Assembly (NCBI RefSeq): GCF_002192695.1 | Contig: NZ_MTLG01000076.1 | Location: 46,670 to 110,669 of the forward strand | Direction: 5' to 3' | Origin: Achromobacter xylosoxidans | GTDB taxonomy: Bacteria > Pseudomonadota > Gammaproteobacteria > Burkholderiales > Burkholderiaceae_B | Length of the DNA: 64,000 bases | In this document: positions 1 through 7,126 of the stretch, in pieces | How positions within the stretch are numbered: the first letter of the stretch is position 1 | Layout of the letters: each line of letters begins with the position of its first letter | The notes under the pieces: model-generated | Databases searched by the model: none | Told to the model about the DNA's origin: nothing | What the model saw: the letters and a program-made list of their open reading frames with translations, nothing else | Made by a program: the position numbers and the translations under genes

Positions 1-341
1 CCTTCATCCGCTCGGGCCAGGTCAAGGTGCTGGGGGCGACCAGCCTGGCGCGCGTGCCTGTCCTCTCGGACGTGCCCACCCTCGACGAATCCGGCTTGAA
101 GGGATTCGAGGTGGTGTCCTGGGGCGGCATCGTCGCGCCCGCCGGCACGCCCAAGCCCATCATCGACAAGCTCAATCGCGCCATCGCCCGGGCGCTGCAG
201 GATCCGGCGGTGCTCAAGTTGAACGAAACCCTGTCCGTCGATGCCACGCCTTCCACGCCCGAGCAGTTCGCCAGCCTCATCGCCAGCGAGATCCCGCGCT
301 GGGGCGAAATGGTCAAGCGCTCCGGCGCGTCGGCCGACTGA
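1..341 (+). CDS. Bug-family tripartite tricarboxylate transporter receptor, C-terminal part
   Basis: The reading frame is open from base 3 to the stop at 339-341, so the gene begins before the window and only about 112 C-terminal residues are present. The text reads as the last third of a Bug (TctC-like) periplasmic solute receptor: the DVPTLDESG segment, the GGIVAPAGTPKPIIDKLN segment, which the other Bug proteins in this window share in form, and an ending in which a helix precedes RWGEMVKRSGA. Bug proteins bind carboxylates or related small solutes in the periplasm. The amidase gene begins 40 bases downstream on the same strand, so the two are probably co-transcribed and the ligand may be an amide or the acid derived from it. 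That last point is inference. Confidence 0.88.
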   Translation, partial: FIRSGQVKVLGATSLARVPVLSDVPTLDESGLKGFEVVSWGGIVAPAGTPKPIIDKLNRAIARALQDPAVLKLNETLSVDATPSTPEQFASLIASEIPRWGEMVKRSGASAD

Positions 342-381
342 GCGGGTTCAACACCCGGGTTCAACCCCATAGGGAGCCATC

Positions 382-1791
382 ATGACGAACGAACTCTGGC
401 GCTGGAGCGCCGTCGACCTGGCCCAGGCCATCCGCAAGCGGGAAGTTTCCAGCCGGGAAGCGGTGCAGAGCTGCCTGCAGCGGGCGGAACAGCTCAACCC
501 GGTCTTCAACCCGCTTACCGAGATCCGCGCCGACCAGGCCCTGAAGGCGGCCGATGCCGCCGACGCCGCGGTGCGCGGCGGCGCGCCGCTGGGCCTCCTG
601 CACGGCGTGCCGGTGACGATCAAGGCCAATGCCGATCTGGCCGGGTCGGCCACGACCAATGGCGTCGTCGCGTATCGGGACCTCATCGCGAGCGAGAACA
701 ATCCCGCGGTCGACAACTGGCTCAAGGCCGGCGCGGTCGTGATCGGCCGCAGCAACGTTCCGGCATTCTCCTGGCGCTGGTTTTCGGACAACGACCTGCA
801 TGGCCGTACCGTCAACCCGTTCGATGCCGCGCGTACGCCGGGCGGCTCCAGCGGCGGCGCGTCCGTTGCCGCCGCCTTGGGCATGGGGCCGTTGGCGCAC
901 GGCAGCGACCAGGGCGGATCGATCCGCTACCCGGCCTATGCCTGCGGCGTGGCGGGGCTGCGGCCGTCGCAAGGCCGGGTGCCGGCCTACAACGCCAGCC
1001 AGAAATCGGAGCGTCCGGTGGCTTCCCAACTGGCCGCGACCCAGGGCCCCTTGGCGCGGAACGTTGCCGACCTGAGACTCGGGCTGGCGGCCATGTCGGC
1101 GGGCGATTCCCGCGATCCGTGGTGGGTGCCCGCGCCGCTGGACCTGCGCCGCCCTGAAGACGGCCGGCGGGTGGCGCTGTTCTGCGGCACCTCGGCCTTC
1201 AAGCCCGATCCCGCCGTGCTGGACGCCTTGCTGCGCGCCGCAAAGTACCTGGAAGACGCGGGATACATCGTCGAAACGGCGGCGCCGCCCAGGTTCGAGG
1301 AAGCGGCCGAGCTATGGCGCAACGTGCTGATGAACGAGGCGTCCGGCTCCATGGGCCGCGAAATCGAACGCGCTGGCGATGCGGCGATCCAGCGCGCCTA
1401 CCGCAGCATGCTTGCGCACACCTCGCCGCTGGACAAGGACGGTTTCGTCCAGGCGCTGGCGCTGCGCACGACGATACTGCGGGAGTGGGGCGTTTTCTTC
1501 GACCGCTATCCCGTCCTGCTCATGCCGGTGTCGTTCGAGCGCCCGTTCCTGACAGACCAGGATCAGCAAGGCGACGCGGCCATGGGCGACATGCTGCGCG
1601 CCCAGAGCCCGCTGGTCTCGACCGCGATACTGGGCTTGCCGGGCCTGTCGGTTCCTGTCGGCCTGGCGGACGGCGTGCCGATGGGCGTCCAACTGGTGGC
1701 GGGGCGCTTCCGGGAAGACCTGTGCCTGGCCGCGGGCGAGGCCATCGAGGCGCGCGCGGGGTGGTCGGTGCTGGATAGGCTCCCGGCCTGA
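382..1791 (+). CDS. Amidase signature family enzyme
   Basis: 469 residues, normal for the amidase signature family, which hydrolyses amides to acid plus ammonia with a Ser-cisSer-Lys triad. All three parts are visible: Lys81 in GVPVTIKAN, the GGSSGG loop around residues 154-159 and the nucleophile Ser180 in GSDQGGSIRYPA. No signal peptide is seen, so it should be cytosolic. The start at 382 follows AGGGAG at 371-376. It follows the Bug receptor closely, which suggests a small uptake-plus-hydrolysis operon. Substrate cannot be read from sequence; it is not a GatA, because no gatB or gatC lies nearby. Confidence 0.9.
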   Translation: MTNELWRWSAVDLAQAIRKREVSSREAVQSCLQRAEQLNPVFNPLTEIRADQALKAADAADAAVRGGAPLGLLHGVPVTIKANADLAGSATTNGVVAYRDLIASENNPAVDNWLKAGAVVIGRSNVPAFSWRWFSDNDLHGRTVNPFDAARTPGGSSGGASVAAALGMGPLAHGSDQGGSIRYPAYACGVAGLRPSQGRVPAYNASQKSERPVASQLAATQGPLARNVADLRLGLAAMSAGDSRDPWWVPAPLDLRRPEDGRRVALFCGTSAFKPDPAVLDALLRAAKYLEDAGYIVETAAPPRFEEAAELWRNVLMNEASGSMGREIERAGDAAIQRAYRSMLAHTSPLDKDGFVQALALRTTILREWGVFFDRYPVLLMPVSFERPFLTDQDQQGDAAMGDMLRAQSPLVSTAILGLPGLSVPVGLADGVPMGVQLVAGRFREDLCLAAGEAIEARAGWSVLDRLPA

Positions 1792-1899
1792 GCGGCGCGG
1801 AAGGAAGGGGAAGGGAGGGTATGGGGGGCGTCCGAGGCGGATAGCCGCGCGCCGATGCCGCGGCCATAAAGCCCTGTCCCCCGCAGGGGCATGACTATA

Positions 1900-1929
1900 T
1901 ATCGAATAGTTCCGATATAAGATTCGATA
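1900..1929. promoter_or_regulatory. Inverted repeat upstream of arsR-like gene, probable operator
   Basis: TATCGAAT at 1900-1907 is matched by its exact reverse complement ATTCGATA at 1922-1929, with 14 bases between. The region is strongly AT-rich compared with its surroundings and ends 17 bases before the regulator start at 1947. A site of this kind immediately before an ArsR gene is usually the autoregulatory operator. That assignment is inference. Confidence 0.5.
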
Positions 1930-1946
1930 AATTGCGATACTTCAAT

Positions 1947-2294
1947 ATGACGGTCTCCACTTCCAGCCCCGATCCTGCCGCCTCGCTACCCGCCATTGAC
2001 GCCGACGCCATCCTCAAGGCGCTGGCCAACCCGGTGCGGCGCGACATCCTTGCCTGGCTGAAGACGCCGCACGCGTACTTCGAGGAACGCCCGGGCCATA
2101 CCTTCGAGCATGGCGTGTGCGCGGGCCACATCGATGAACGCTGCGGACTGTCCCAGTCCACCGTGTCCTCGCACCTGGCCGTTCTGCAGCGCGCGGGCCT
2201 GATCTCGGCGACCAAGGTGGGGCAGTGGATTTTCTACCGTCGCAACGAAGCCGCCATTGCCGCGTTCCTGCGGCAATTGAACCAGGATATGTAG
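1947..2294 (+). CDS. ArsR-family winged-helix transcriptional regulator
   Basis: 115 residues from ATG 1947; an in-frame TTG at 1932 is possible, but neither start has a clear Shine-Dalgarno. The protein has the compact ArsR fold: ILKALANPVRRDILAWLK, then the recognition helix region CGLSQSTVSSHLAVLQRAGLI and a wing ending in QWIFYRRNE. It has no obvious CxC metal site: its two cysteines lie apart (CAG and CGL), so an organic effector or redox signal is more likely than arsenic. The Old Yellow Enzyme gene follows 48 bases downstream and is the likely target. Between them GGCCCC at 2313-2318 and GGGGCC at 2325-2330 could form a small hairpin. Confidence 0.85.
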   Translation: MTVSTSSPDPAASLPAIDADAILKALANPVRRDILAWLKTPHAYFEERPGHTFEHGVCAGHIDERCGLSQSTVSSHLAVLQRAGLISATKVGQWIFYRRNEAAIAAFLRQLNQDM

Positions 2295-2342
2295 CCCCGC
2301 TACGCCGCCAGCGGCCCCTGAACCGGGGCCAAGGATTTACGC

Positions 2343-3395
2343 ATGAGCCAACTTTTCGAACCCCTGCGCGCAGGCGATCTGACGCTGCGCAACCGCATCG
2401 TCATGGCGCCTTTGACGCGCATGCACGCCAGCCCGGGCCGGGTGCCCAACGACCTGATGGTCGAGTACTACACCCAGCGCGCCGGCGCCGGCATGATCCT
2501 GACCGAAGCCACTGCAGTCACGCCGCAAGGCGTGGGCTATGCCGATACGCCGGGCCTGTGGACTTCCGAGCAGGTCCAGGGCTGGCGCAAGGTCACGTCC
2601 GCGGTGCACCGGGCCGGCGGCCTGATCGTGGCGCAGCTCTGGCACGTGGGCCGGATCTCCGATCCCATGTTCCTGGACGGCGAATTGCCGGTGGCGCCCA
2701 GCGCCATTGCGGCCAAGGGGCACGTCAGCCACGTGCGTCCGCAGCGCGCCTACGTCACGCCGCGCGCGCTGGAAACCGCCGAGATTCCGGGCGTGATCGA
2801 GGCTTACCGCCACGGCGCGAAGATGGCCATGGAGGCCGGTTTCGACGGCGTGGAAGTGCATGCCGCCAATGGCTATCTGCTGGACCAGTTCCTGCAGGAC
2901 AGCACCAACCACCGCGACGACGCCTATGGCGGCTCGCTGGAGAACCGCGCGCGGTTGCTGCTGGAAGCCGTGGACGCCAGTGTGTCGGTGTGGGGCGCGG
3001 GCCGCGTGGGCGTGCATCTGTCGCCGCGCGGGGAAATCCACACCATGGGCGATTCCAACCCGGCCGCCACCTTCGGCTATGTGGCGCGTGAACTGGGCAA
3101 GCGCGGCATCGCCTTCCTGTGCGTGCGCGAATACGAAGCCGCCGATAGCCTGGGCCCGATGCTCAAGGCTGAGTTCGGCGGCACGTACATCGCCAATGAG
3201 GGGTTCGGCCGCGAGTCCGCCGAGGCCGCCATTGCCGCGGGCCGGGCCGATGCCGTGGCCTTCGGCGTGCAGTACATCGCCAATCCGGACCTGGCGCGCC
3301 GCTTCGAACTCAAGGCGCCGCTGAACCGGCCCAACCCGGCCACGTTCTATGCGCCGGGTCCGGGCGGCTACACCGACTATCCGGCCCTGGCCTGA
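2343..3395 (+). CDS. Old Yellow Enzyme family alkene reductase (NemA-like)
   Basis: 350 residues, the standard length for FMN-dependent Old Yellow Enzymes that reduce activated C=C bonds of enones, maleimides or nitro compounds with NAD(P)H. The N-terminal LRNRIVMAPLTRMHA, the LWHVGRIS strand, the HAANGYLLDQFL segment and DDAYGGSLENRARLLLEAVDA are family hallmarks. FMN phosphate-binding residues are expected in the later AAIAAGRADAVAFGVQYIANPDL. AAGGA precedes the ATG. The partner ArsR gene lies directly upstream, an arrangement common in Burkholderiales and consistent with induction by reactive electrophiles (inference). Confidence 0.93.
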   Translation: MSQLFEPLRAGDLTLRNRIVMAPLTRMHASPGRVPNDLMVEYYTQRAGAGMILTEATAVTPQGVGYADTPGLWTSEQVQGWRKVTSAVHRAGGLIVAQLWHVGRISDPMFLDGELPVAPSAIAAKGHVSHVRPQRAYVTPRALETAEIPGVIEAYRHGAKMAMEAGFDGVEVHAANGYLLDQFLQDSTNHRDDAYGGSLENRARLLLEAVDASVSVWGAGRVGVHLSPRGEIHTMGDSNPAATFGYVARELGKRGIAFLCVREYEAADSLGPMLKAEFGGTYIANEGFGRESAEAAIAAGRADAVAFGVQYIANPDLARRFELKAPLNRPNPATFYAPGPGGYTDYPALA

Positions 3396-3411
3396 TCGGC
3401 TGGTCCGGCAT

Positions 3412-4260
3412 TCAGAACACGGCGCGCATCGGATAGGTGAACAAGCCGAAGTGCGCCGCGTTCAGGCCCAGGTGCGCCAGCACCGCCGCGGCCAGGCCGC
3501 CATATTTGTAGGCCAGGCCATAGGCCGCGCCCGCCACGCCGGCCAGCAGCATCCATTGCCAGCCGCCCGCGTAATGCGCCAGGCCGAACAGCACGGCCGC
3601 GATGGCCAACGCCGCCCACGAACCCCAGGCGCGGCCGCGCCATGAGTCGGTCAGCCGCTGCTGCAGATAGCCGCGGAACAGCGCTTCCTCGGCCAAGGTC
3701 ACCAGCAAGGCGTTGTTGATCAGCCAGATCCAGCCCGATTGCGGCCACTTGGGCGCCCAGCCGACCACGCCCAGCGCCAGCGCGCAGCCCAGGCACACCA
3801 TCACCGCGCCAGCGCAGGCCAGCAACGCCGCCGACAACGTGGCGCGCGGGTCCGGCCCCGCCATCGGCGGCGCCAGCGCCAGCACCACCCAGAACGCCAC
3901 CAGCGGCTTGTCCAGGTTCAGGTACATGCCGAAGGGCACGGCGTCCGGACTCAGCGGCGCGGGCGCGATGACCTGCGGGTTGTGAAAGCCCGGCAGCAAG
4001 TGCAGGAACAGCAACGCGGCCAGCGCGATGAAGAGCGCATGGCCGACGGCGCGCGCCATCGCGCCCGATGCCGGCTGGACCAGCACGGCCGCCAGCATCA
4101 GCAACGCCGGCCAGGCCAGCGCCACGGGGTCTATCGTGCCATTGGTCCAGGCCCAGGCGTAGGCGGCGGCCAGCGGCGCCAGCGCCCAGCGGCGCGTGGC
4201 GGGCGGCCACAGCATGGCGGCGGCAAGAAACAAGGCGGACCAGGGGCTGAGCAGGGGCAC
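3412..4260 (-). CDS. CPBP-family intramembrane glutamic protease
   Basis: 282 residues and very hydrophobic, with about eight predicted membrane segments. The CPBP/Rce1-type motifs are present: AEEALFRGYLQQRL supplies the paired Glu and the Arg, FGLAHYAGG supplies the first His, and the AHLGLNAAHF segment supplies the last His and Asn. The family cleaves or protects membrane proteins; bacterial members are often linked to bacteriocin immunity, but no bacteriocin gene is seen here. It converges on the oxidoreductase gene and diverges from the MAPEG gene. The substrate is unknown. Confidence 0.85.
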   Translation of the reverse strand: MPLLSPWSALFLAAAMLWPPATRRWALAPLAAAYAWAWTNGTIDPVALAWPALLMLAAVLVQPASGAMARAVGHALFIALAALLFLHLLPGFHNPQVIAPAPLSPDAVPFGMYLNLDKPLVAFWVVLALAPPMAGPDPRATLSAALLACAGAVMVCLGCALALGVVGWAPKWPQSGWIWLINNALLVTLAEEALFRGYLQQRLTDSWRGRAWGSWAALAIAAVLFGLAHYAGGWQWMLLAGVAGAAYGLAYKYGGLAAAVLAHLGLNAAHFGLFTYPMRAVF

Positions 4261-4367
4261 GGGCGAGGATGGGCGTCGAAAGCGCTGAGTGTAAACGCGC
4301 GGCTTGGCGTCAGCCGCGCGGCTCGCGGGCGGCCCCCGGGGCCGGCATGCTGACGTCGCGCCGCGAA

Positions 4368-4400
4368 CCCAGGTATCCTGGCGCCTGCCGGATACCTGGG
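4368..4400. promoter_or_regulatory. Perfect 11-bp inverted repeat before the MAPEG gene
   Basis: CCCAGGTATCC at 4368-4378 and GGATACCTGGG at 4390-4400 are exact reverse complements separated by 11 bases. The right arm overlaps the likely ribosome binding sequence GGGAG, nine bases before the ATG at 4410. The left arm contains TATCCT at 4374-4379, which could be a -10 element with CTGACG at 4350-4355. It could be a repressor site or an RNA hairpin that hides the ribosome binding site. Confidence 0.5.
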
Positions 4401-4409
4401 AGCCAGACT

Positions 4410-4784
4410 ATGAAAATGATCGCGTGGTTGATGTTGGCGGCGGCGGTGCTGCCTTTCGTGTCGACGATCGTCGCCAAGGCGGGCGGAAAGAAGTTCGACA
4501 ACAACGATCCGCGCGCCTGGCTGGCACGCCAGGAAGGTTGGCGCGCGCGCGCCAACGCGGCGCAGACCAATACCTTTGAATCGCTGCCGTTCTTCTTCGC
4601 CGCGGTGCTGTTCGCCCTGTATACCCAGGCGGCGCCCGCGCACGTGGCCACGCTGATGGCCTGCTGGCTGGGCGTGCGGCTGGGCTATCTGGCCATGTAC
4701 CTGGCGGGCTGGGGCGCGCTGCGTTCGCTGGTGTGGGCGATCAGCGTGGGCTTCATCATCGCGATCCTGTTCGCGGGCGTCTAA
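4410..4784 (+). CDS. MAPEG-family membrane protein
   Basis: 124 residues with four hydrophobic segments, the size and topology of MAPEG proteins (membrane-associated proteins in eicosanoid and glutathione metabolism). The segment RQEGWRARANAAQTNTFESLPFF matches the conserved loop and the start of the second helix, where Arg, Asn and Glu are conserved. Bacterial members are mostly uncharacterised; some have glutathione-dependent activity. The ATG at 4410 is preferred over upstream in-frame starts, because the upstream stretch lacks membrane character and contains the inverted repeat. Confidence 0.85.
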   Translation: MKMIAWLMLAAAVLPFVSTIVAKAGGKKFDNNDPRAWLARQEGWRARANAAQTNTFESLPFFFAAVLFALYTQAAPAHVATLMACWLGVRLGYLAMYLAGWGALRSLVWAISVGFIIAILFAGV

Positions 4785-4796
4785 GCAGCGACGGCC

Positions 4797-5774
4797 ATGC
4801 GCAAGCGGCGTGTCGCGGCGCTGGCGGCCATTGCGCTGCTGGGCTACATCTACATTAACAACACCGACCGGTCGGTGCCCGATCCCGGCGCCCGGGCGAC
4901 GCTGCTGGCGCATCGCGGCATCGCGCAACGCTACGACACGGCGGGCATGGAGCGGGACACCTGCACCGCGACCCGCATCGTCGAACCCACCCACGGCTAT
5001 CTGGAAAACACCATCGCGTCCATGCGCGCGAGCTTCGAGGCCGGCGCGGACATTGTCGAGATCGACGTCCATCCCACCACCGACGGCCAGTTCGCCGTGT
5101 TCCATGACTGGACGGTCGATTGCCGCACCGAGGGCCGCGGCGCGACGCGCGAACACTCGATGGCCGAACTGAAGGCGCTGGACATCGGCTACGGCTATAC
5201 CGCCGACGGCGGCAAGACCTTTCCGTTCCGCGGGCGCGGCGTGGGCCTGATGCCCACGCTGTCCGAAGTGCTGGAGGCATTTCCGCGCCAGCGCTTTCTC
5301 ATCAACGTCAAGAGCCGCGACGCGCAGGAAGGCGCGGCGCTGGCGGCCGTGCTCAATGGCCTGCCGCCCGCCAGGCGGGCCGATTTCATGGCGTATGGGG
5401 GCGAGGAGCCGATAGCCCGGCTGCGCCAGTTGGCGCCGGGCGTGCGCACGCTGACGCGCTCGGACCTGAAGTCCTGCCTGCTGCGCTATGCGGCGGCGGG
5501 CTGGACCGGCCATGTGCCGCAGGCCTGCCGCGGCATGGCGCTGACGGTGCCGGTGAACGTCGCGCCCTGGCTGTGGGGCTGGCCCGGCCGCTTCCTGGAC
5601 CGCATGGAGGCGGCGGGCAGCAGCGTGTTCCTGCTGGGCCCTTACGACGGCGATGGGCACTCCACGGGCATCGATACGCCCGAGGACATGAGCCGCGTGC
5701 CGCAGGGATACGCAGGCGGAATCTGGACCAATGAAATCGAAGCCGTGGCGCGCGCGTTCAAGCGCGGGCCTTGA
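4797..5774 (+). CDS. Glycerophosphodiester phosphodiesterase family protein, membrane-anchored
   Basis: 325 residues. A short N-terminal hydrophobic stretch (residues 6-21) should export or anchor the protein in the periplasm. The GDPD catalytic elements follow: LLAHRGIAQ with the first His, YLENTIASM with the Glu, VEIDVHPTTDG and the second His in FAVFHDWTVDC. The family hydrolyses glycerophosphodiesters to glycerol 3-phosphate plus an alcohol using a divalent metal. An insertion with two cysteines lies between HRG and ENT. It follows the MAPEG gene by 12 bases and is probably co-transcribed with it. Its product would feed the GlpD encoded further along, although the two loci are separate. 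Confidence 0.88.
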   Translation: MRKRRVAALAAIALLGYIYINNTDRSVPDPGARATLLAHRGIAQRYDTAGMERDTCTATRIVEPTHGYLENTIASMRASFEAGADIVEIDVHPTTDGQFAVFHDWTVDCRTEGRGATREHSMAELKALDIGYGYTADGGKTFPFRGRGVGLMPTLSEVLEAFPRQRFLINVKSRDAQEGAALAAVLNGLPPARRADFMAYGGEEPIARLRQLAPGVRTLTRSDLKSCLLRYAAAGWTGHVPQACRGMALTVPVNVAPWLWGWPGRFLDRMEAAGSSVFLLGPYDGDGHSTGIDTPEDMSRVPQGYAGGIWTNEIEAVARAFKRGP

Positions 5775-5780
5775 GGCCCG

Positions 5781-6215
5781 CTACTTCCATTCGAACACGG
5801 CGCGCGCGGTGCCGGAGTTCTGCACCGAGACCTCGCGCTGTTGCGCCTGGCCGTTGTAGGTGGCCGAAATCTTGTAGTTGCCGGCAGGCAGCTTGACCAG
5901 CATGTACGGGCCTTCGGCGGTGGTTTGCAGCACGGACTTGCCGTGCGCATCGCTGATGGTGACGGCGACATTGGCGACGTAGTCCGCCTGGCCGCCGCGT
6001 TGCGCCGCGAACGTCAGCGCCAGCGGATAGTCCTTGGCTGCTGCCTTCATGGCTTCGGATTCGTCCAGCCCGATGCCGCCGCTGACGTATTGCACCGAAC
6101 CCTGCTGCTGCACCGCCGGCATGCCCGCCTGGGCGGTGGACAGGACGCCGGCAAAGGCCATGCTGCCCAGCGCCATCGCGGCGGCCATGGTGCAGCGTTC
6201 TATACGCTTGTTCAT
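5781..6215 (-). CDS. Secreted protein with carboxypeptidase-regulatory-like (CpRL) fold
   Basis: 144 residues from ATG 6215, which is preceded on the minus strand by AGGAGAG. A signal peptide of about 30 residues ends at STAQA-G. The mature part contains ADYVANVAVTISDAHGKSVLQTTAEGPYMLVKLPAGNYKISATYNG, the pattern of a small beta-sandwich of the carboxypeptidase-regulatory or transthyretin-like type. It has no catalytic residues of its own. It is likely a periplasmic or surface protein of unknown role. It converges on the GDPD gene with only six bases between stops. Confidence 0.75.
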   Translation of the reverse strand: MNKRIERCTMAAAMALGSMAFAGVLSTAQAGMPAVQQQGSVQYVSGGIGLDESEAMKAAAKDYPLALTFAAQRGGQADYVANVAVTISDAHGKSVLQTTAEGPYMLVKLPAGNYKISATYNGQAQQREVSVQNSGTARAVFEWK

Positions 6216-6334
6216 GAGACTCTCCTGGATAGGACGATCTGCGCGTTTTCGTGCGCGCATGAACATTTCGACCCGCGTGTCGGCACGGAGTTCGCGCCCG
6301 CGGGTCTCCGTTATCAACCGATTGTTTCCGCAGC

Positions 6335-7123
6335 CTAGCTAAGCGTACCGCGTGCCGCGCGCCAGGAAAATGTCAGCCGGCTTTCGCCGCTGACCGAGCC
6401 GTCCGGGGCAAAGCGCCTTTCATCCAGCTGTCCGGCGCCATCGTCGCGCAGCGTCAGTACGCTGGAACTGCGGGTGCCATAGTTCGGACTGACGATGAAG
6501 GGGCTGCTCAATAGCCTTTCGCGATCCAGCGGCAGGCCGGTGGCGGGCAGGTCGGCGTCATCGGCGGGCTGGCGGTCGGCCAGTGCCGCCATCAACGCGG
6601 GCAGGTCCGGCTGCGGCCCGCTGCGCAGCACGGCTTCGAAAGCCGCCTTGGTGCGCGCCAGCTTGGGCCAGGGCGTGTCCAGCAGATGGTTGGACAGGGC
6701 GTAGACGCCTGGAGCCAGGCGCCGCGGGCCGCCGTCGCGGTTGCTGAGATACCAGGCTTCGCGCGCATCGCCCGCGATCAGGTTGAAGCCGTTGTAGGCC
6801 TGGCCCGCGGCATGCACCCGCGCCAGGTAGTCGGCCGGGGATGCCGTGCCGCGCAGATAGTCTTCGACCAGCGCGCCGCGCGAAGGCGCGTTCTCGATCA
6901 TCCGGCCTGGTTCGCGGAAGTTGGTGACCAGCGCATGGCGTCCGCCGGTCGTCGCCCCCATCCAGCTGCCGCCGGCCAGGCCGTCGCGGCCGGCGTAGAC
7001 CTCGGGCGCGTCAGGCCATTGCGCGGCGGGCAAGGTGGGGCGCTGATGGAATTCGTCGCGGTTGGCGGCGATCAGGACGGGGATGCCCGGCAGGGCATGC
7101 AGGGCCAGTACGGCAAGACACAT
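6335..7123 (-). CDS. NRDE-family protein (TANGO2-like)
   Basis: 262 residues. It begins MCLAVLALHALPGIPVLIAANRDEFHQRP, containing the Asn-Arg-Asp-Glu signature that names the family and the penultimate Cys typical of Ntn-hydrolase-like members. Further family segments are GGSWMGATTGGRHALVTNFREP and FNLIAGD. Biochemical function is poorly known; the eukaryotic relative TANGO2 has been linked to heme or lipid handling. It lies three bases after the FUSC gene on the same strand, so the two form an operon. Confidence 0.88.
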   Translation of the reverse strand: MCLAVLALHALPGIPVLIAANRDEFHQRPTLPAAQWPDAPEVYAGRDGLAGGSWMGATTGGRHALVTNFREPGRMIENAPSRGALVEDYLRGTASPADYLARVHAAGQAYNGFNLIAGDAREAWYLSNRDGGPRRLAPGVYALSNHLLDTPWPKLARTKAAFEAVLRSGPQPDLPALMAALADRQPADDADLPATGLPLDRERLLSSPFIVSPNYGTRSSSVLTLRDDGAGQLDERRFAPDGSVSGESRLTFSWRAARGTLS

Positions 7124-7126
7124 GGT

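Noticed and set aside
340..368. Repeated GGGTTCAAC motif resembling a tRNA T-arm
   Set aside because: No acceptor, D or anticodon stems can be drawn around it; it is a short intergenic duplication between two genes.
2313..2330. Hairpin GGCCCC/GGGGCC between the arsR-like gene and the Old Yellow Enzyme, considered as terminator
   Set aside because: The stem is only 6 bp with no T-run, and the 48-base gap is consistent with one operon.
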